Below, one piece after another: positions 46,117-55,294 of a stretch of DNA of 64,000 bases; the first letter of the stretch is position 1; every line of letters starts with the position of its first letter. Position numbers and translations under genes: made by a program. This stretch comes from Lachnospiraceae bacterium. GTDB lineage: Bacteria > Bacillota > Clostridia > Lachnospirales > Lachnospiraceae. The stretch lies in contig JAFUAB010000043.1 in assembly GCA_017460885.1 (NCBI GenBank), positions 1 to 64,000 of the forward strand, in the 5' to 3' direction. Below the pieces are notes generated by a model. That model did not search any database. It had not been told where the DNA came from and was given only the letters and a program-made list of their open reading frames with translations.

Positions 46117-46163
46117 CGCAGCCTTTCATTGGAGATTCAGCCGGATATCTCATAGCGTTGGAT

Positions 46164-47726
46164 ATGGATAAAAAAACGGATCGTATCATATATACAGCAG
46201 TATTCATAGTATGTATGCTTGCCGGAGTGATCGCCTGTATTTCCAAAAAGGCGATGCATGAGGATGAGTTCTATTCCTTTTATTCTTCAAACAGAACCTG
46301 GGGACTTGCTGCGGAGGGAGAGGTGACCTCGGAGGATATTCTTCGTGAACTTGAGGTCCTGCCCGGAGAAGGCTTTAACTTTTCGCTTGTCAGGGAAGTC
46401 CAGTCCTGGGATGTTCATCCGCCGGTTTATTATTTTTGCCTGCATCTGGTATGTTCGGTCACGGCAGGAATATTCAGTATGTGGCAGGGACTGGGGATCA
46501 ATCTGTTCTGTCTGGCGGTATGTCTGATCCTTATGAAAAAGCTTGGAAGTGTGCTGATGCCCGGGGCACAGCTTGTGACCGATATCGCTGTCCTTGCATG
46601 GGGATTAAGCGCCGCGACGCTCACAGGGGCGGTGTTTATCAGGATGTATATGCTCCTTTCGGTATGGATTCTGGCGATAACAATGCTTCATGTTGTCTAC
46701 GGCACGACCGGCAGGCTTGATGTCAGATTTGTTATCGGACTGTTTCTGCTGACTTTTCTCGGCTTCATGACACACTATTATTTTCTGGTGTGGCTTATCG
46801 CACTTGCAGCTGTCTGGAATATCATGACTATTATCAATACCCGAGGCATCAGAGCATCGCTGATATATGCAGGCGTTGAACTGATGTGTGCTGTGTGCTG
46901 TTATCTGTTTTATCCGGCTTTTCCCGCACAGATGTTCAGGGGACAGCGCGGAGCACAGGCTGCCGGTAACTTTATCGATCTCTCCAATACCCTGGAAAGG
47001 ATCAGCTTTTTTGCAGCTAAGATCAACAGGATCGGTTTCGGAAGCGGATTATGGATCGTGCTTGGATTTATGGTTGTGTATTTCTGCCTTTTGAAAGACA
47101 GGAGAAGGCTCGGTCTCTTTTCCATACTGCTTGGTATTCCGGTTCTGCTGTATTTTCTGATAGTATCCAAGACGGCACTTATGCTCGGAGACAGTTCTAT
47201 CCGTTATCATATGCCGGTGATAGGCATCGTGTATCTGCTGATCGGGTATATACTTTTGGATCAAAAGATAAGTCCCTCTGATCCACCGGGCTTATGGCGC
47301 GGCATCGTGCCGGTCGCTGCTCTGGCCTTTTTGGCGGTTCTCAATCTGGTAGGGGATCTGAACGGAAGAATATCCTTTTTATATCCGGAAACAGAAGATC
47401 ATCTCGCACTGCTGAGCAAATATCCGGATGCGGAGACGATATACGCCTATCCGTCGGGACAATCCTGGATAATGTGGGCAGATGCTACCGAGCTTTTGGG
47501 ATTTGACAGTGTATATTATGTGCCGGTGGATGAGCTCGTGCGGAGAGCAGTGGATTCAAAGCTGTTATCAGCCGATAAAAGCGACATACATACTACGGCA
47601 ACCATACTGTATCTTGATGTAAATACCGATATCGATTCGGTTATCGGTGCTTTCCCGGGTATCGAAAAGAAGACACTTCTGTATTCGGACAGCGGAGGAT
47701 ATACTTCGGTATATTTACTGGAGTAG
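46164..47726 (+). CDS. GT39/PMT-like membrane glycosyltransferase
   Basis: 520 residues from the ATG at 46164 (a TTG at 46158 is possible). After the first membrane helix comes MHEDEFYSFYSSNRTWG, then WDVHPPVYYFCLHLV. The paired DE and HPPxYY motifs are the signature of GT-C enzymes of the PMT/ArnT/GT39-83 group, which move sugars from polyprenyl phosphate carriers to proteins or glycans outside the membrane. About eleven helices follow, with a C-terminal soluble part ending in SVYLLE. Acceptor unknown. It lies after the kinase and could be its target. Confidence 0.78.
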   Translation: MDKKTDRIIYTAVFIVCMLAGVIACISKKAMHEDEFYSFYSSNRTWGLAAEGEVTSEDILRELEVLPGEGFNFSLVREVQSWDVHPPVYYFCLHLVCSVTAGIFSMWQGLGINLFCLAVCLILMKKLGSVLMPGAQLVTDIAVLAWGLSAATLTGAVFIRMYMLLSVWILAITMLHVVYGTTGRLDVRFVIGLFLLTFLGFMTHYYFLVWLIALAAVWNIMTIINTRGIRASLIYAGVELMCAVCCYLFYPAFPAQMFRGQRGAQAAGNFIDLSNTLERISFFAAKINRIGFGSGLWIVLGFMVVYFCLLKDRRRLGLFSILLGIPVLLYFLIVSKTALMLGDSSIRYHMPVIGIVYLLIGYILLDQKISPSDPPGLWRGIVPVAALAFLAVLNLVGDLNGRISFLYPETEDHLALLSKYPDAETIYAYPSGQSWIMWADATELLGFDSVYYVPVDELVRRAVDSKLLSADKSDIHTTATILYLDVNTDIDSVIGAFPGIEKKTLLYSDSGGYTSVYLLE

Positions 47727-47730
47727 AGTA

Positions 47731-49488
47731 TTATTTGGTATTCTTTACCTCGGATACGTCCGATCCTCCGGTAAATTTATTCCAGTTTTCCAGACCGATA
47801 TAGTCATTTCCCTGGAATTTAAAGACTATCTTTGCCGGCTTGTCATAGGCATACAGATTGTTGGTGAATTTTACGTTTTTGACGTATTCGCTTGTCATTC
47901 CGTAACCGCAGCCGATGACCGCATTTGAATAATCGTGGTTACGGACTATATTGTCGGTTACATTTATCCCGTCGCATTTTTCAAAATGGATCTCCCCGTT
48001 AGCTCCGTCGTTGATATACAGACCGTTGTTATACAGGATATTCCCGGTCAGGAATGAGTTGGTAACAAATCCGGAAGTTACGGGATTGGTTCCGCCGATC
48101 GTGATACCGGAGTCATGGTTATTGTGTACGGTGTTATTTGATACCGTGATATTTGTGGTGGGATAGTAGTAGTTATTGTGCTCGGAAGCCACTTCGATAC
48201 CGTAAGCATTCTCGTAAACGAAATTTCCGTCTATAACCGAATCTTTGGCTCCGCTGACATATATACCGGCACATGCGTTATAGGGGGAGACGCATTGGAA
48301 TACATTATTCCCGCTGATGTTGCAGTTGCGTGGCTGATCCAGAGCCGGATCGCTGCAATATCCCGCTCCTCCGTACAGATCTATGCCGATGTTTGAGATC
48401 TCGTAGATAGTATTACCGTCAATGTGTACGGAATCCACATTTCCCGACGCGGCGATCGCTTCGGAATATCCGGTATATAAATTATGAATGGTGTTGTTGT
48501 AAACGGTGATGTTTCGGATGGTTTCCCTGTCTGTCGCTCCCGCCCCGTACGCAAGAACGGCATAAGCTCCTCCGGCTCCGGGAGTAGCGGTTGTGGCCAG
48601 ATTGGTGAATTCGCAGTTGTTGATATTTATATTTTCCTCGCCGCCGTGCATAAATACTCCGTATACCCATGTGGCATATGAGTAGCCGAGCGTGAGATTT
48701 CGGATCTCAATATTGGACTTACCGTTGATGTCGAAGATCGCTCCCGATTCTCCCGGAGCAAGACCTACGGAGACCGAGCTGCCCGGATATGCGGTCACAA
48801 CTATGGGACGGCCGTCGCCGCCCGAGTTGGTAAAGGTGTTCCTGCCGTTGTATGTTCCTCCCATCAGAAAGACAGTATGCCCCGGAGTAACCGAGTCAAG
48901 TGCCTTCTGAACGGTCAGAAACGGGTTCTCATAAGAACCGTTGCCGCCGTCGTCATTTCCGTAAGATGCGGAAACATAGATATCCGTATCCAGTCGTTCG
49001 ACAGCGTCGGAGATGGTTGATGGTATGCTGCTGATGATCTCGGCAGCGGTTCCTCCGAGACCTGTGGTATCTCCCCGGCCGGTATAAGTATCGCCCGATT
49101 CGGGAGCTACGCTGTCCGGATCGGTATCCGAAGCATCGGCAGGTGCCGTGTCGGCTGCATTGTCCGGAGTATATCCGCCTTCCGGTTTATAAAAAGGTGA
49201 AATACCGCCTCCGGTTATATAGGGGTCCGAAGATCCTTCACCTGAGCCTTCCGCAGTACCTTCGCCTGAACCCTCCGCGGTTCCCTCGGGAGTCCCTTCG
49301 TCCTGCGCGGGATCGCCGGGTTCGCCTTCCTCTGCTTCGGTTTCGGGAGTCTGCGGAGTTGCATCTCCGATGTTTACGATATCGCCGTTATTCATAAAAA
49401 TTGACGCACCGGCGGCTCCGCATCCTGTAGCTGCGCAGGAAAAGGCTATCGTTAATGCGATTATTTCGGGCAGATGAGTTCTTTTCAT
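47731..49488 (-). CDS. Lipoprotein with right-handed beta-helix (DUF1565-like)
   Basis: 585 residues. The ATG at 49488 starts a lipoprotein signal with lipobox before C23 (AATGC); the longer frame to 49716 runs through the hairpin array and is rejected. A Pro/Glu/Gly/Asp-rich linker of about 120 residues includes two GTAEGSGE repeats. At about residue 165 DIYVSASYGNDDGGNGSYENPF and PFLTVQKALDSVTPGHTVFL start a DUF1565-type parallel beta-helix with many NNxI/xNITVxNNT coils to the end. Such folds bind or cleave polysaccharides. No catalytic triad can be assigned. It is divergent from proC across a symmetric promoter region. Confidence 0.85.
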   Translation of the reverse strand: MKRTHLPEIIALTIAFSCAATGCGAAGASIFMNNGDIVNIGDATPQTPETEAEEGEPGDPAQDEGTPEGTAEGSGEGTAEGSGEGSSDPYITGGGISPFYKPEGGYTPDNAADTAPADASDTDPDSVAPESGDTYTGRGDTTGLGGTAAEIISSIPSTISDAVERLDTDIYVSASYGNDDGGNGSYENPFLTVQKALDSVTPGHTVFLMGGTYNGRNTFTNSGGDGRPIVVTAYPGSSVSVGLAPGESGAIFDINGKSNIEIRNLTLGYSYATWVYGVFMHGGEENININNCEFTNLATTATPGAGGAYAVLAYGAGATDRETIRNITVYNNTIHNLYTGYSEAIAASGNVDSVHIDGNTIYEISNIGIDLYGGAGYCSDPALDQPRNCNISGNNVFQCVSPYNACAGIYVSGAKDSVIDGNFVYENAYGIEVASEHNNYYYPTTNITVSNNTVHNNHDSGITIGGTNPVTSGFVTNSFLTGNILYNNGLYINDGANGEIHFEKCDGINVTDNIVRNHDYSNAVIGCGYGMTSEYVKNVKFTNNLYAYDKPAKIVFKFQGNDYIGLENWNKFTGGSDVSEVKNTK

Positions 49489-49499
49489 AATACGTATAG

Positions 49500-49539
49500 T
49501 ATACCACATCTGTGATAAAAGAGTGAGATGTGGTATAAT
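49500..49539. promoter_or_regulatory. Symmetric divergent promoter/operator
   Basis: A 12-bp inverted repeat, TATACCACATCT (49500-49511) and AGATGTGGTATA (49526-49537), lies between the beta-helix lipoprotein and proC. On the plus strand it forms an extended -10 (TGGTATAAT, 49531-49539). On the minus strand the same arm gives TGGTATACT. Both divergent genes thus share one palindromic -10 region, which could also be a repressor site. Confidence 0.65.
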
Positions 49540-49540
49540 C

Positions 49541-49670
49541 GGGATTGGAAATGCATCCATGCATTTCCGAACAATCCCTTTACCATCCATGGTAAATGCC
49601 ATGGAAATACATCCATGTATTTCCAAACATGGCCGGCCCCATCCGTGGTGCCGGGATTTGAAATGCATCC
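49541..49670 (+). repeat. ATCCRT-loop hairpin array 3 (proC-metG leader)
   Basis: Unit A1 (49541-49578) has outer arms GGGATT/AATCCC and inner GGAAATGC/GCATTTCC. B1 (49579-49596) has TTTACC/GGTAAA. A2 (49598-49633) has outer GCCATG/CATGGC and inner GAAATAC/GTATTTC. B2 (49634-49653) has CGGC-CC/GG-GCCG. A third A begins near 49653 and stops at CATCC (49670), as in array 2. All loops are ATCCAT or ATCCGT. The outer arms of A1 and A2 differ at nearly every position yet each pairs with its own partner. Confidence 0.87.
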
Positions 49671-49696
49671 TATAACACATTAAGAAAGGAATCGGT

Positions 49697-50494
49697 ATGG
49701 ATAAGATCGGATTCATAGGGATGGGTAATATGGCTCAGGCTATCGCCGGCGGATTTATCTCCAAGGGAGTTGCAGCCGGAGAAAATGTATTTGCCTACGC
49801 ACCCGATCAGCAGAAATTAAAGAAAAATTCCGAAAAGATCGGGTTCACACCGGTTGCTTCGCTGGCGGAGCTTATCGGTAAATGTGATACCCTGGTCATG
49901 GCGTGCAAGCCTCATCAGGTTCCGTCGGTTATCCGTGATGCGGGCGAGACTCTGGATGGCAAGGCTCTTATCTCGATAGCATTGGGCTGGGACTTTGCCG
50001 CTTATGCACAGGTTCTGCCGGATGACACCCGGATACAGTTTGTTATGCCGAATACTCCGGCACAGATAGGAGACGGCGTATTTCTTTTCGAAGCGATATA
50101 TACGCTTGAGGAGGATGAGCGAATGCAGGTGATGGATGCTTTTTCGCATCTGGGCATGGTCTATGAGCTGCCTGCCAATCTGATGGGGATTGGCGGAGCG
50201 ATCACCGGGTGCGGGCCGGCATTCATCGATATGTACATAGAAGCAATGGGAGATGCGGCTGTAAAATACGGCATTCCGCGCGGTCTGGCTTATGAACTTG
50301 TCAGTGCGACGGTCAGGGGAAGCGCAGGGCTTCAGCTTGAGACCGGAGTGCATCCGGGAGCGTTGAAGGATGCGGTCTGTTCTCCCGGAGGATCCACGAT
50401 CCGCGGAGTGGGAGCACTTGAGGAGAGGGGCTTCAGAGCCGCATGCGTTTCCGCCATAGATGCGGTTATGGATTACCAGACAGAAAGGACATAA
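49697..50494 (+). CDS. proC: Pyrroline-5-carboxylate reductase
   Basis: 265 residues, ribosome site AAAGGA. It catalyses the last step of proline synthesis with NAD(P)H. The Rossmann start DKIGFIGMGNMAQAIAGG (2-19), VMACKPHQV, FVMPNTPAQIGDG and the C-terminal dimer motif with SPGGSTIRGV are standard for ProC. The stop codon is one base before the metG ATG, so the two genes form an operon under the hairpin-array leader. Confidence 0.96.
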   Translation: MDKIGFIGMGNMAQAIAGGFISKGVAAGENVFAYAPDQQKLKKNSEKIGFTPVASLAELIGKCDTLVMACKPHQVPSVIRDAGETLDGKALISIALGWDFAAYAQVLPDDTRIQFVMPNTPAQIGDGVFLFEAIYTLEEDERMQVMDAFSHLGMVYELPANLMGIGGAITGCGPAFIDMYIEAMGDAAVKYGIPRGLAYELVSATVRGSAGLQLETGVHPGALKDAVCSPGGSTIRGVGALEERGFRAACVSAIDAVMDYQTERT

Positions 50495-50495
50495 A

Positions 50496-52559
50496 ATGAA
50501 CAAAGGAACTTATTATATTACAACAGCAATTGCATATTCATCCGGCAAGCCTCACATCGGCAACTGCTATGAGATAATCCTTGCGGATGCCATTGCCAGA
50601 TACAAGAGGGCAGACGGATATGACGTGCATTTTCAGACCGGTTCGGATGAGCACGGACAGAAGATAGAAACGAGAGCCATAGAAGAGGATATGACTCCCA
50701 GGGAATTTGTGGACAAGACCGCCGGGACGATACGGCATCTGTGGGACCTGATGGGTACGTCCTATGATCGTTTTATCCGTACTACGGATGAGGATCATGA
50801 GCGTCAGATCCAGAAGATATTTAAAAAGTTTTATGATCAGGGCGATATCTATAAAGGAGCATACGAAGGCCTTTACTGTACCGAATGCGAGGCTTTCTAT
50901 ACGCAGGCGCAGCTGAATAACGGAGCATGCCCTGTTTGCGGCGGTGCCGTGCATCCCGAGAAGGAAGAGGCATACTTCTTTAAGATGAGCAAATATGCTC
51001 CGCAGCTTATAGAATATATCAATTCGCATCCGGAGTTTATTCAGCCCGTATCGCGCAAGAATGAGATGATGAATAATTTCCTTCTGCCGGGACTTCAGGA
51101 TCTGTGTGTATCCAGGACCTCCTTTAAATGGGGGATTCCCGTGGATTTTGATCCGGATCATGTGGTTTATGTATGGCTCGATGCCCTCAGCAACTACATC
51201 ACGGGTATAGGATATGATACAAGCGGAGAGCACGGTGACCTATATAAAAAATACTGGCCTGCGGATCTGCATCTGATCGGAAAGGATATCATCCGTTTCC
51301 ATACCATTTACTGGCCGATCTTCCTGATGGCGCTTGGCGAACCGCTTCCCAAACAGGTTTTCGGGCACCCGTGGCTTCTGCAGGGCGGCGAAAAAATGAG
51401 TAAATCAAAGGGCAACGTGATCTATGTTGATGACCTGATAGACGTGTTCGGGCTTGATGCCGTACGTTATTTCGTAATACATGAGATGCCATACGAAAAT
51501 GACGGTACGATAACCTGGGAGCTGATGACGGAACGCGTGAATTCCGATCTTGCCAATACACTCGGCAATCTGGTGAACCGTACCATCGGAATGACCAACA
51601 AGTATTTTGACGGGCTTGCTGAGGATAAAGGCGCTAAAGACCCCTCAGTCGACAATGATATGAAGACCTTTGTCGCAGGTGCCTACGACAAGGTGGAGAA
51701 GTGCATGGAAACATTGCATGCAGCCGATGCTCTTACGGTTATATTTGATGTTTTCAAACGACTGAATAAGTATATCGATGAAACTGAGCCCTGGATACTT
51801 GCGAAGGATCCTGGTAAGAGTGAGCGCCTTTCCACGGTTCTCTTCAATCTCTGCGAGGGCATCATTACAGGTGCTTCGCTGCTTGCTCCGTTCCTTCCCG
51901 ATACTGCGGACAGGATAGCCGGACAGCTTGGCTTGAAATTACGTGATTTTGAGGATCTTAGAGAATTCTCATCCGGAGTGACATCCGCAAGGGTTACCGA
52001 TAAACCGGAGATCCTCTTTGCGCGGCTTGACAAAGACGAGATACTGGCAAAGGCTGCCGAGATCCAGATCAGACAGAGAGCGGAATTCATAGACCATCAG
52101 AAGACAGCGTTCGAGAATCTTGTCAGGGCAGGAAAGATGACCCGTGAAGATGCGGATACCGCACTCAAAGCGCTTGGCGCTTCTGATAACGCAGAGGCTG
52201 CCCGGAATTATATCGATATAGATCCCAAGCCTGAGATCGTTTATGAGGATTTTGACAGGATGCAGCTTCGCGTAGGAGAGGTCCTGGAGTGCGAGGAGGT
52301 TCCGAAGAGCAAAAAACTCCTGAAATTCAAGATCCGTATGGGATCGGAAACCAGACAGATACTCTCCGGAATCAAGGCCAGCTATAACAGGCCCGAAGAA
52401 CTAGTCGGCAAAAAACTGATCGTACTGACCAACCTGAAACCACGGGAGATCATGGGAATGACCAGTGAGGGCATGATCTTAAGCGCTATAGACGAGGATG
52501 ACAATCTTTCACTTCTGACCATAGACAGAGATATGCCTGCAGGAGCCGAGGTAGATTAG
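50496..52559 (+). CDS. metG: Methionyl-tRNA synthetase
   Basis: 687 residues from the ATG at 50496. It charges tRNA-Met. The HIGH-class motif is KPHIGN (about 14-19), the zinc ribbon has C128/C131 with CPVCGG near 146, KMSKS is at 300-304, and the anticodon-binding helical domain follows. The C-terminal 105 residues are an EMAP/OB-fold tRNA-binding domain (DFDRMQLRVGEV onward), as in the homodimeric form. The stop codon TAG lies inside the left end of a MITE-like element, which therefore ends the gene. Confidence 0.97.
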   Translation: MNKGTYYITTAIAYSSGKPHIGNCYEIILADAIARYKRADGYDVHFQTGSDEHGQKIETRAIEEDMTPREFVDKTAGTIRHLWDLMGTSYDRFIRTTDEDHERQIQKIFKKFYDQGDIYKGAYEGLYCTECEAFYTQAQLNNGACPVCGGAVHPEKEEAYFFKMSKYAPQLIEYINSHPEFIQPVSRKNEMMNNFLLPGLQDLCVSRTSFKWGIPVDFDPDHVVYVWLDALSNYITGIGYDTSGEHGDLYKKYWPADLHLIGKDIIRFHTIYWPIFLMALGEPLPKQVFGHPWLLQGGEKMSKSKGNVIYVDDLIDVFGLDAVRYFVIHEMPYENDGTITWELMTERVNSDLANTLGNLVNRTIGMTNKYFDGLAEDKGAKDPSVDNDMKTFVAGAYDKVEKCMETLHAADALTVIFDVFKRLNKYIDETEPWILAKDPGKSERLSTVLFNLCEGIITGASLLAPFLPDTADRIAGQLGLKLRDFEDLREFSSGVTSARVTDKPEILFARLDKDEILAKAAEIQIRQRAEFIDHQKTAFENLVRAGKMTREDADTALKALGASDNAEAARNYIDIDPKPEIVYEDFDRMQLRVGEVLECEEVPKSKKLLKFKIRMGSETRQILSGIKASYNRPEELVGKKLIVLTNLKPREIMGMTSEGMILSAIDEDDNLSLLTIDRDMPAGAEVD

Positions 52560-52716
52560 GAACTGTAGCGAATTAACTTAGTTATTTCGCTTGTCTGCTT
52601 TCTCGCTATCTTCATCAGAAAGCCTCGCCGTAGCCCGCTACGGCTACGTTTTCTTCTTTGATATCGAAAAAGCATCCTGCGTGAAATGACTAAGTAATTC
52701 TGCTACAGTTCCTTAA
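52556..52716. mobile_element. MITE-like element, 161 bp, at the metG stop codon
   Basis: The ends TTAGGAACTGTAGCGAATTA and, inverted, TAATTCTGCTACAGTTCCTTAA in two parts, form imperfect inverted repeats of about 37 bp. Further inside, GCTTTCT/AGAAAGC and CCGTAGC/GCTACGG can pair, so the whole unit can fold into a long hairpin. There is no reading frame for a transposase. Shorter relatives lie at 33193-33240 and 23123-23142. The left end supplies the metG TAG stop. Confidence 0.8.
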
Positions 52717-52745
52717 TGTGTCGGCGGGACGGTTCTGCTGACACA
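52717..52745. repeat. REP-like hairpin with GGGACGGTTCTG core
   Basis: TGTGTC and GACACA pair around GGCGGGACGGTTCTGCT. GGGACGGTTC words in small palindromes recur in many bacterial genomes beside REP-associated (Y1) transposases. No such transposase is in this window. It directly abuts the MITE-like element. Confidence 0.55.
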
Positions 52746-52771
52746 CTCATCACAAATTACACAGGTGATAT

Positions 52772-53704
52772 ATGAACAAAGTAGAATTTACATATGACTC
52801 ACGTGACGGAAAGTCCGTGATACATGCCGTCAAATGGATACCGGACGGCGAACCTCGCGCGATATTTCAGATAATACACGGAATGGCGGAGTATATCGAC
52901 CGGTATTCGGATTTTGCAGAATATCTCTGTGAAAAAGGTTATCTGGTCACAGGCGATGATCATCTCGGACATGGGAAGACTGCCGCTGCCAATAACGCCA
53001 AAAAGGGGTATATCTGCGAACGTCACGGCGATACAGTTATGGTTCGGGACGTTCACAGGCTCAAAAAGATCATACAGGGTGAATATCCGGGAGTTCCCTA
53101 TTTTATCCTGGGTCATTCCATGGGTTCCTTCATGGTACGCAACTATATGTATCGCTATGGTACGGGAATAGACGGAGCGATCGTGATGGGGACGGGGCAT
53201 CAGTCCAGAGGCCTGCTGAGGGTATCGCGCAGTATAGCCGCTATCCAGGGATTTATACTCGGTGACGACCATGTTTCGGGTCTGATCAACGCTCTCGCTT
53301 TTGGCTCATATAATAAAAGGATACCAAAGGCGAAATCTCATTTTGACTGGATAACCAGAGATGAGAAAATACTGGATAAATATATTGCAGATCCGGATTG
53401 CGGTTTTACTTTTACGGTCAACGGGTTCAAGTGCCTGTTTAAGTTGCTTTGGAAGCTTACGGATGATGAGAATATCGAGCAGATGCCGGTTGATCTTCCC
53501 GTTCTGATCGTTTCGGGGGCCGAAGATCCGGTCGGAGCTTACGGAGTACAGGTGCGTCAGGTCTATGATTCATATATTGCACTTGGGATGAAGGATGTTA
53601 AAATGCAGTTGTATCCTGACGACCGGCATGAGCTGCTCAATGAGCTTGATCGTGAACAGGTATATAAAGATGTCTATGAGTGGGTGGAAAAACACCTTGC
53701 CTGA
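52772..53704 (+). CDS. Alpha/beta hydrolase, monoacylglycerol-lipase/lysophospholipase type
   Basis: 310 residues of the Hydrolase_4 family. Visible are the oxyanion segment IIHGMAEYIDRY, DDHLGHGKTA, the nucleophile elbow GHSMGS with Ser116, and the late acid and base regions VSGAEDPVGAYG and PDDRHELLNE. No signal peptide, so it acts in the cytoplasm on lipid esters or similar substrates. It follows the repeat cluster after metG and has its own start after ACAGGTG. Confidence 0.88.
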   Translation: MNKVEFTYDSRDGKSVIHAVKWIPDGEPRAIFQIIHGMAEYIDRYSDFAEYLCEKGYLVTGDDHLGHGKTAAANNAKKGYICERHGDTVMVRDVHRLKKIIQGEYPGVPYFILGHSMGSFMVRNYMYRYGTGIDGAIVMGTGHQSRGLLRVSRSIAAIQGFILGDDHVSGLINALAFGSYNKRIPKAKSHFDWITRDEKILDKYIADPDCGFTFTVNGFKCLFKLLWKLTDDENIEQMPVDLPVLIVSGAEDPVGAYGVQVRQVYDSYIALGMKDVKMQLYPDDRHELLNELDREQVYKDVYEWVEKHLA

Positions 53705-53791
53705 TACGGTTTTTCGACAGAGAAAATGGCAGTATACGATACCATCTGATCAGATGATCGGTGGGTCGGGATATGCAGAGAGGAGTATGAT

Positions 53792-54757
53792 ATGAAAAAA
53801 TTGATCTTTACAAACAACCTGGTCATAAAGGAGATTCTTTTCGCGACGGCTTGTATTTTCGCGATATTGGTATATAACCCGTTATCCGTGCATGCGGCAG
53901 ACAGCGACACAGTGGTTGCTCTGGGAGCGGATCTTTCGGACTCGCAGCGTGCAACGGTTCTTTCTTTGATGGAACTGACCGAGGCGGATCTGAAAAACTG
54001 CACGGTGATATATACGACGAATGCCGAGGAACATCAGTATCTGGACAGTTATATCGATCCCTCGATAATAGGCAGGCGTGCGCTTACCAGCGTAAAGATG
54101 ACCAAGGCCGCTCCTGGCAGCGGTATCACCGTAACAACGCAGAATGTAAACTACTGCACTACGGGTATGTACAGAAACGCGCTGCTTACAGCCGGTGTTG
54201 AGGACAGGAATGTGCTGATCGTGTCACCTTTTCCGACCTCGGGAACCGCGGGACTGATAGGGGCTGTCAGAGCGTATGAAGCTTCTTCGGGGAGTAAAGT
54301 CGATGATAAAGCGCTTGATGGAGCGTTGAATGAGATAGTTACCACCGGAGAGATCTCCGAGCAGCTGGAGGGCGTCAGCAACGAAGACGTTGAGGCTCTC
54401 GTGGCCTGGCTTAAGTCAATGATTGCCACCGGCAAGCTTGATACCTCCGACGAAAACAGTATTCGCGGCACTATTAAGGAGGGCGAGGATAAATTCGGGG
54501 TTAAGCTCAGCGATTCGGAGAAGGATCAGATCGTTTCGCTTCTGAAAAAGCTGGATGCCCTCGGACTGAACGGAACATACCTCATAGATCAGGCACAGAA
54601 TCTGTATCAGAAATACGGTTCTGACATAGTTAATCAGGCTCAGACAGTAATAGACGATGCGGTAAAGGATGCCGCAGGTCAGGCTGCAAGAAGCTTTTTT
54701 ACGAGTGTAAAGGACAGCTTCACGGGATTCTTTACCAAACTGTTTAATAAGAATTGA
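53792..54757 (+). CDS. DUF1002 family secreted protein
   Basis: 321 residues. An N-terminal signal sequence with an unusually long leader has cleavage near VHAAD (about residue 35). The body begins DTVVALGADLSDSQRATVL and contains ITVTTQNVNYCTTGMYRNAL and a helical C-terminal half, as in DUF1002 proteins such as B. subtilis YpuA. The function is unknown; it may be surface-exposed. Ribosome site GAGGAG precedes the ATG. Confidence 0.88.
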   Translation: MKKLIFTNNLVIKEILFATACIFAILVYNPLSVHAADSDTVVALGADLSDSQRATVLSLMELTEADLKNCTVIYTTNAEEHQYLDSYIDPSIIGRRALTSVKMTKAAPGSGITVTTQNVNYCTTGMYRNALLTAGVEDRNVLIVSPFPTSGTAGLIGAVRAYEASSGSKVDDKALDGALNEIVTTGEISEQLEGVSNEDVEALVAWLKSMIATGKLDTSDENSIRGTIKEGEDKFGVKLSDSEKDQIVSLLKKLDALGLNGTYLIDQAQNLYQKYGSDIVNQAQTVIDDAVKDAAGQAARSFFTSVKDSFTGFFTKLFNKN

Positions 54758-54792
54758 TATATCACGGAGTAAACTTCCGTTACGAAAGCACG

Positions 54793-55278
54793 ATGGCAGT
54801 AAGAGAGATCTTGGATGGTATTGTCTTTCGCCGGGCTCACATATCGGAATGGGATACCTGTATGGAGCTGGCATGGCGTACTTTCCTTAAATATGAAGCC
54901 TCCGATTATACCGAGGAGGGAATCGAAAACTTTCGGGAATTTGTTACCGAAGATAAGCTGAAAGAGATGTTCCTGAACGGGGAATACAGACTTTTTGTGG
55001 CCGAGTACGGTTCGCGTATCATAGGTATGGGATCCTTGCGCGAAAAGAGCCATATCTCGCTTCTTTTTGTGGAAAGCAGGTACCACTATATGGGTGTCGG
55101 ACGGGGATTGATAGATACTCTGGCAGACAGCGTCAGGACCGACACCGGGGACACGGTGATGACCGTCAATGCGGCTCCTTATGCGCTTGGCTTCTATCAC
55201 CGGGTCGGCTTTGCGGATACGGACACGGAACAGGATACCGATGGGATACGTTATACGCCGATGGTTCTGAAGTTATGA
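54793..55278 (+). CDS. GNAT family N-acetyltransferase
   Basis: 161 residues from the ATG at 54793. A TTG at 54754 could add 13 residues; neither has a strong ribosome site. The GNAT fold is visible: an N-terminal FRRAHISEWDTCMELAWRTF, strand LFVAEYGSRIIGMGSLR, and an acetyl-CoA loop HYMGVGRGLIDTLADSV, then FYHRVGFADTD. The substrate is unknown. It lies between the DUF1002 and DUF624 genes with small gaps. Confidence 0.85.
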   Translation: MAVREILDGIVFRRAHISEWDTCMELAWRTFLKYEASDYTEEGIENFREFVTEDKLKEMFLNGEYRLFVAEYGSRIIGMGSLREKSHISLLFVESRYHYMGVGRGLIDTLADSVRTDTGDTVMTVNAAPYALGFYHRVGFADTDTEQDTDGIRYTPMVLKL

Positions 55279-55294
55279 ATTGACGAGGTACAAG

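Noticed and set aside
49489..49716. Extended N-terminus of the beta-helix lipoprotein
   Set aside because: It crosses the hairpin array and promoter; the lipoprotein signal starts cleanly at 49488.
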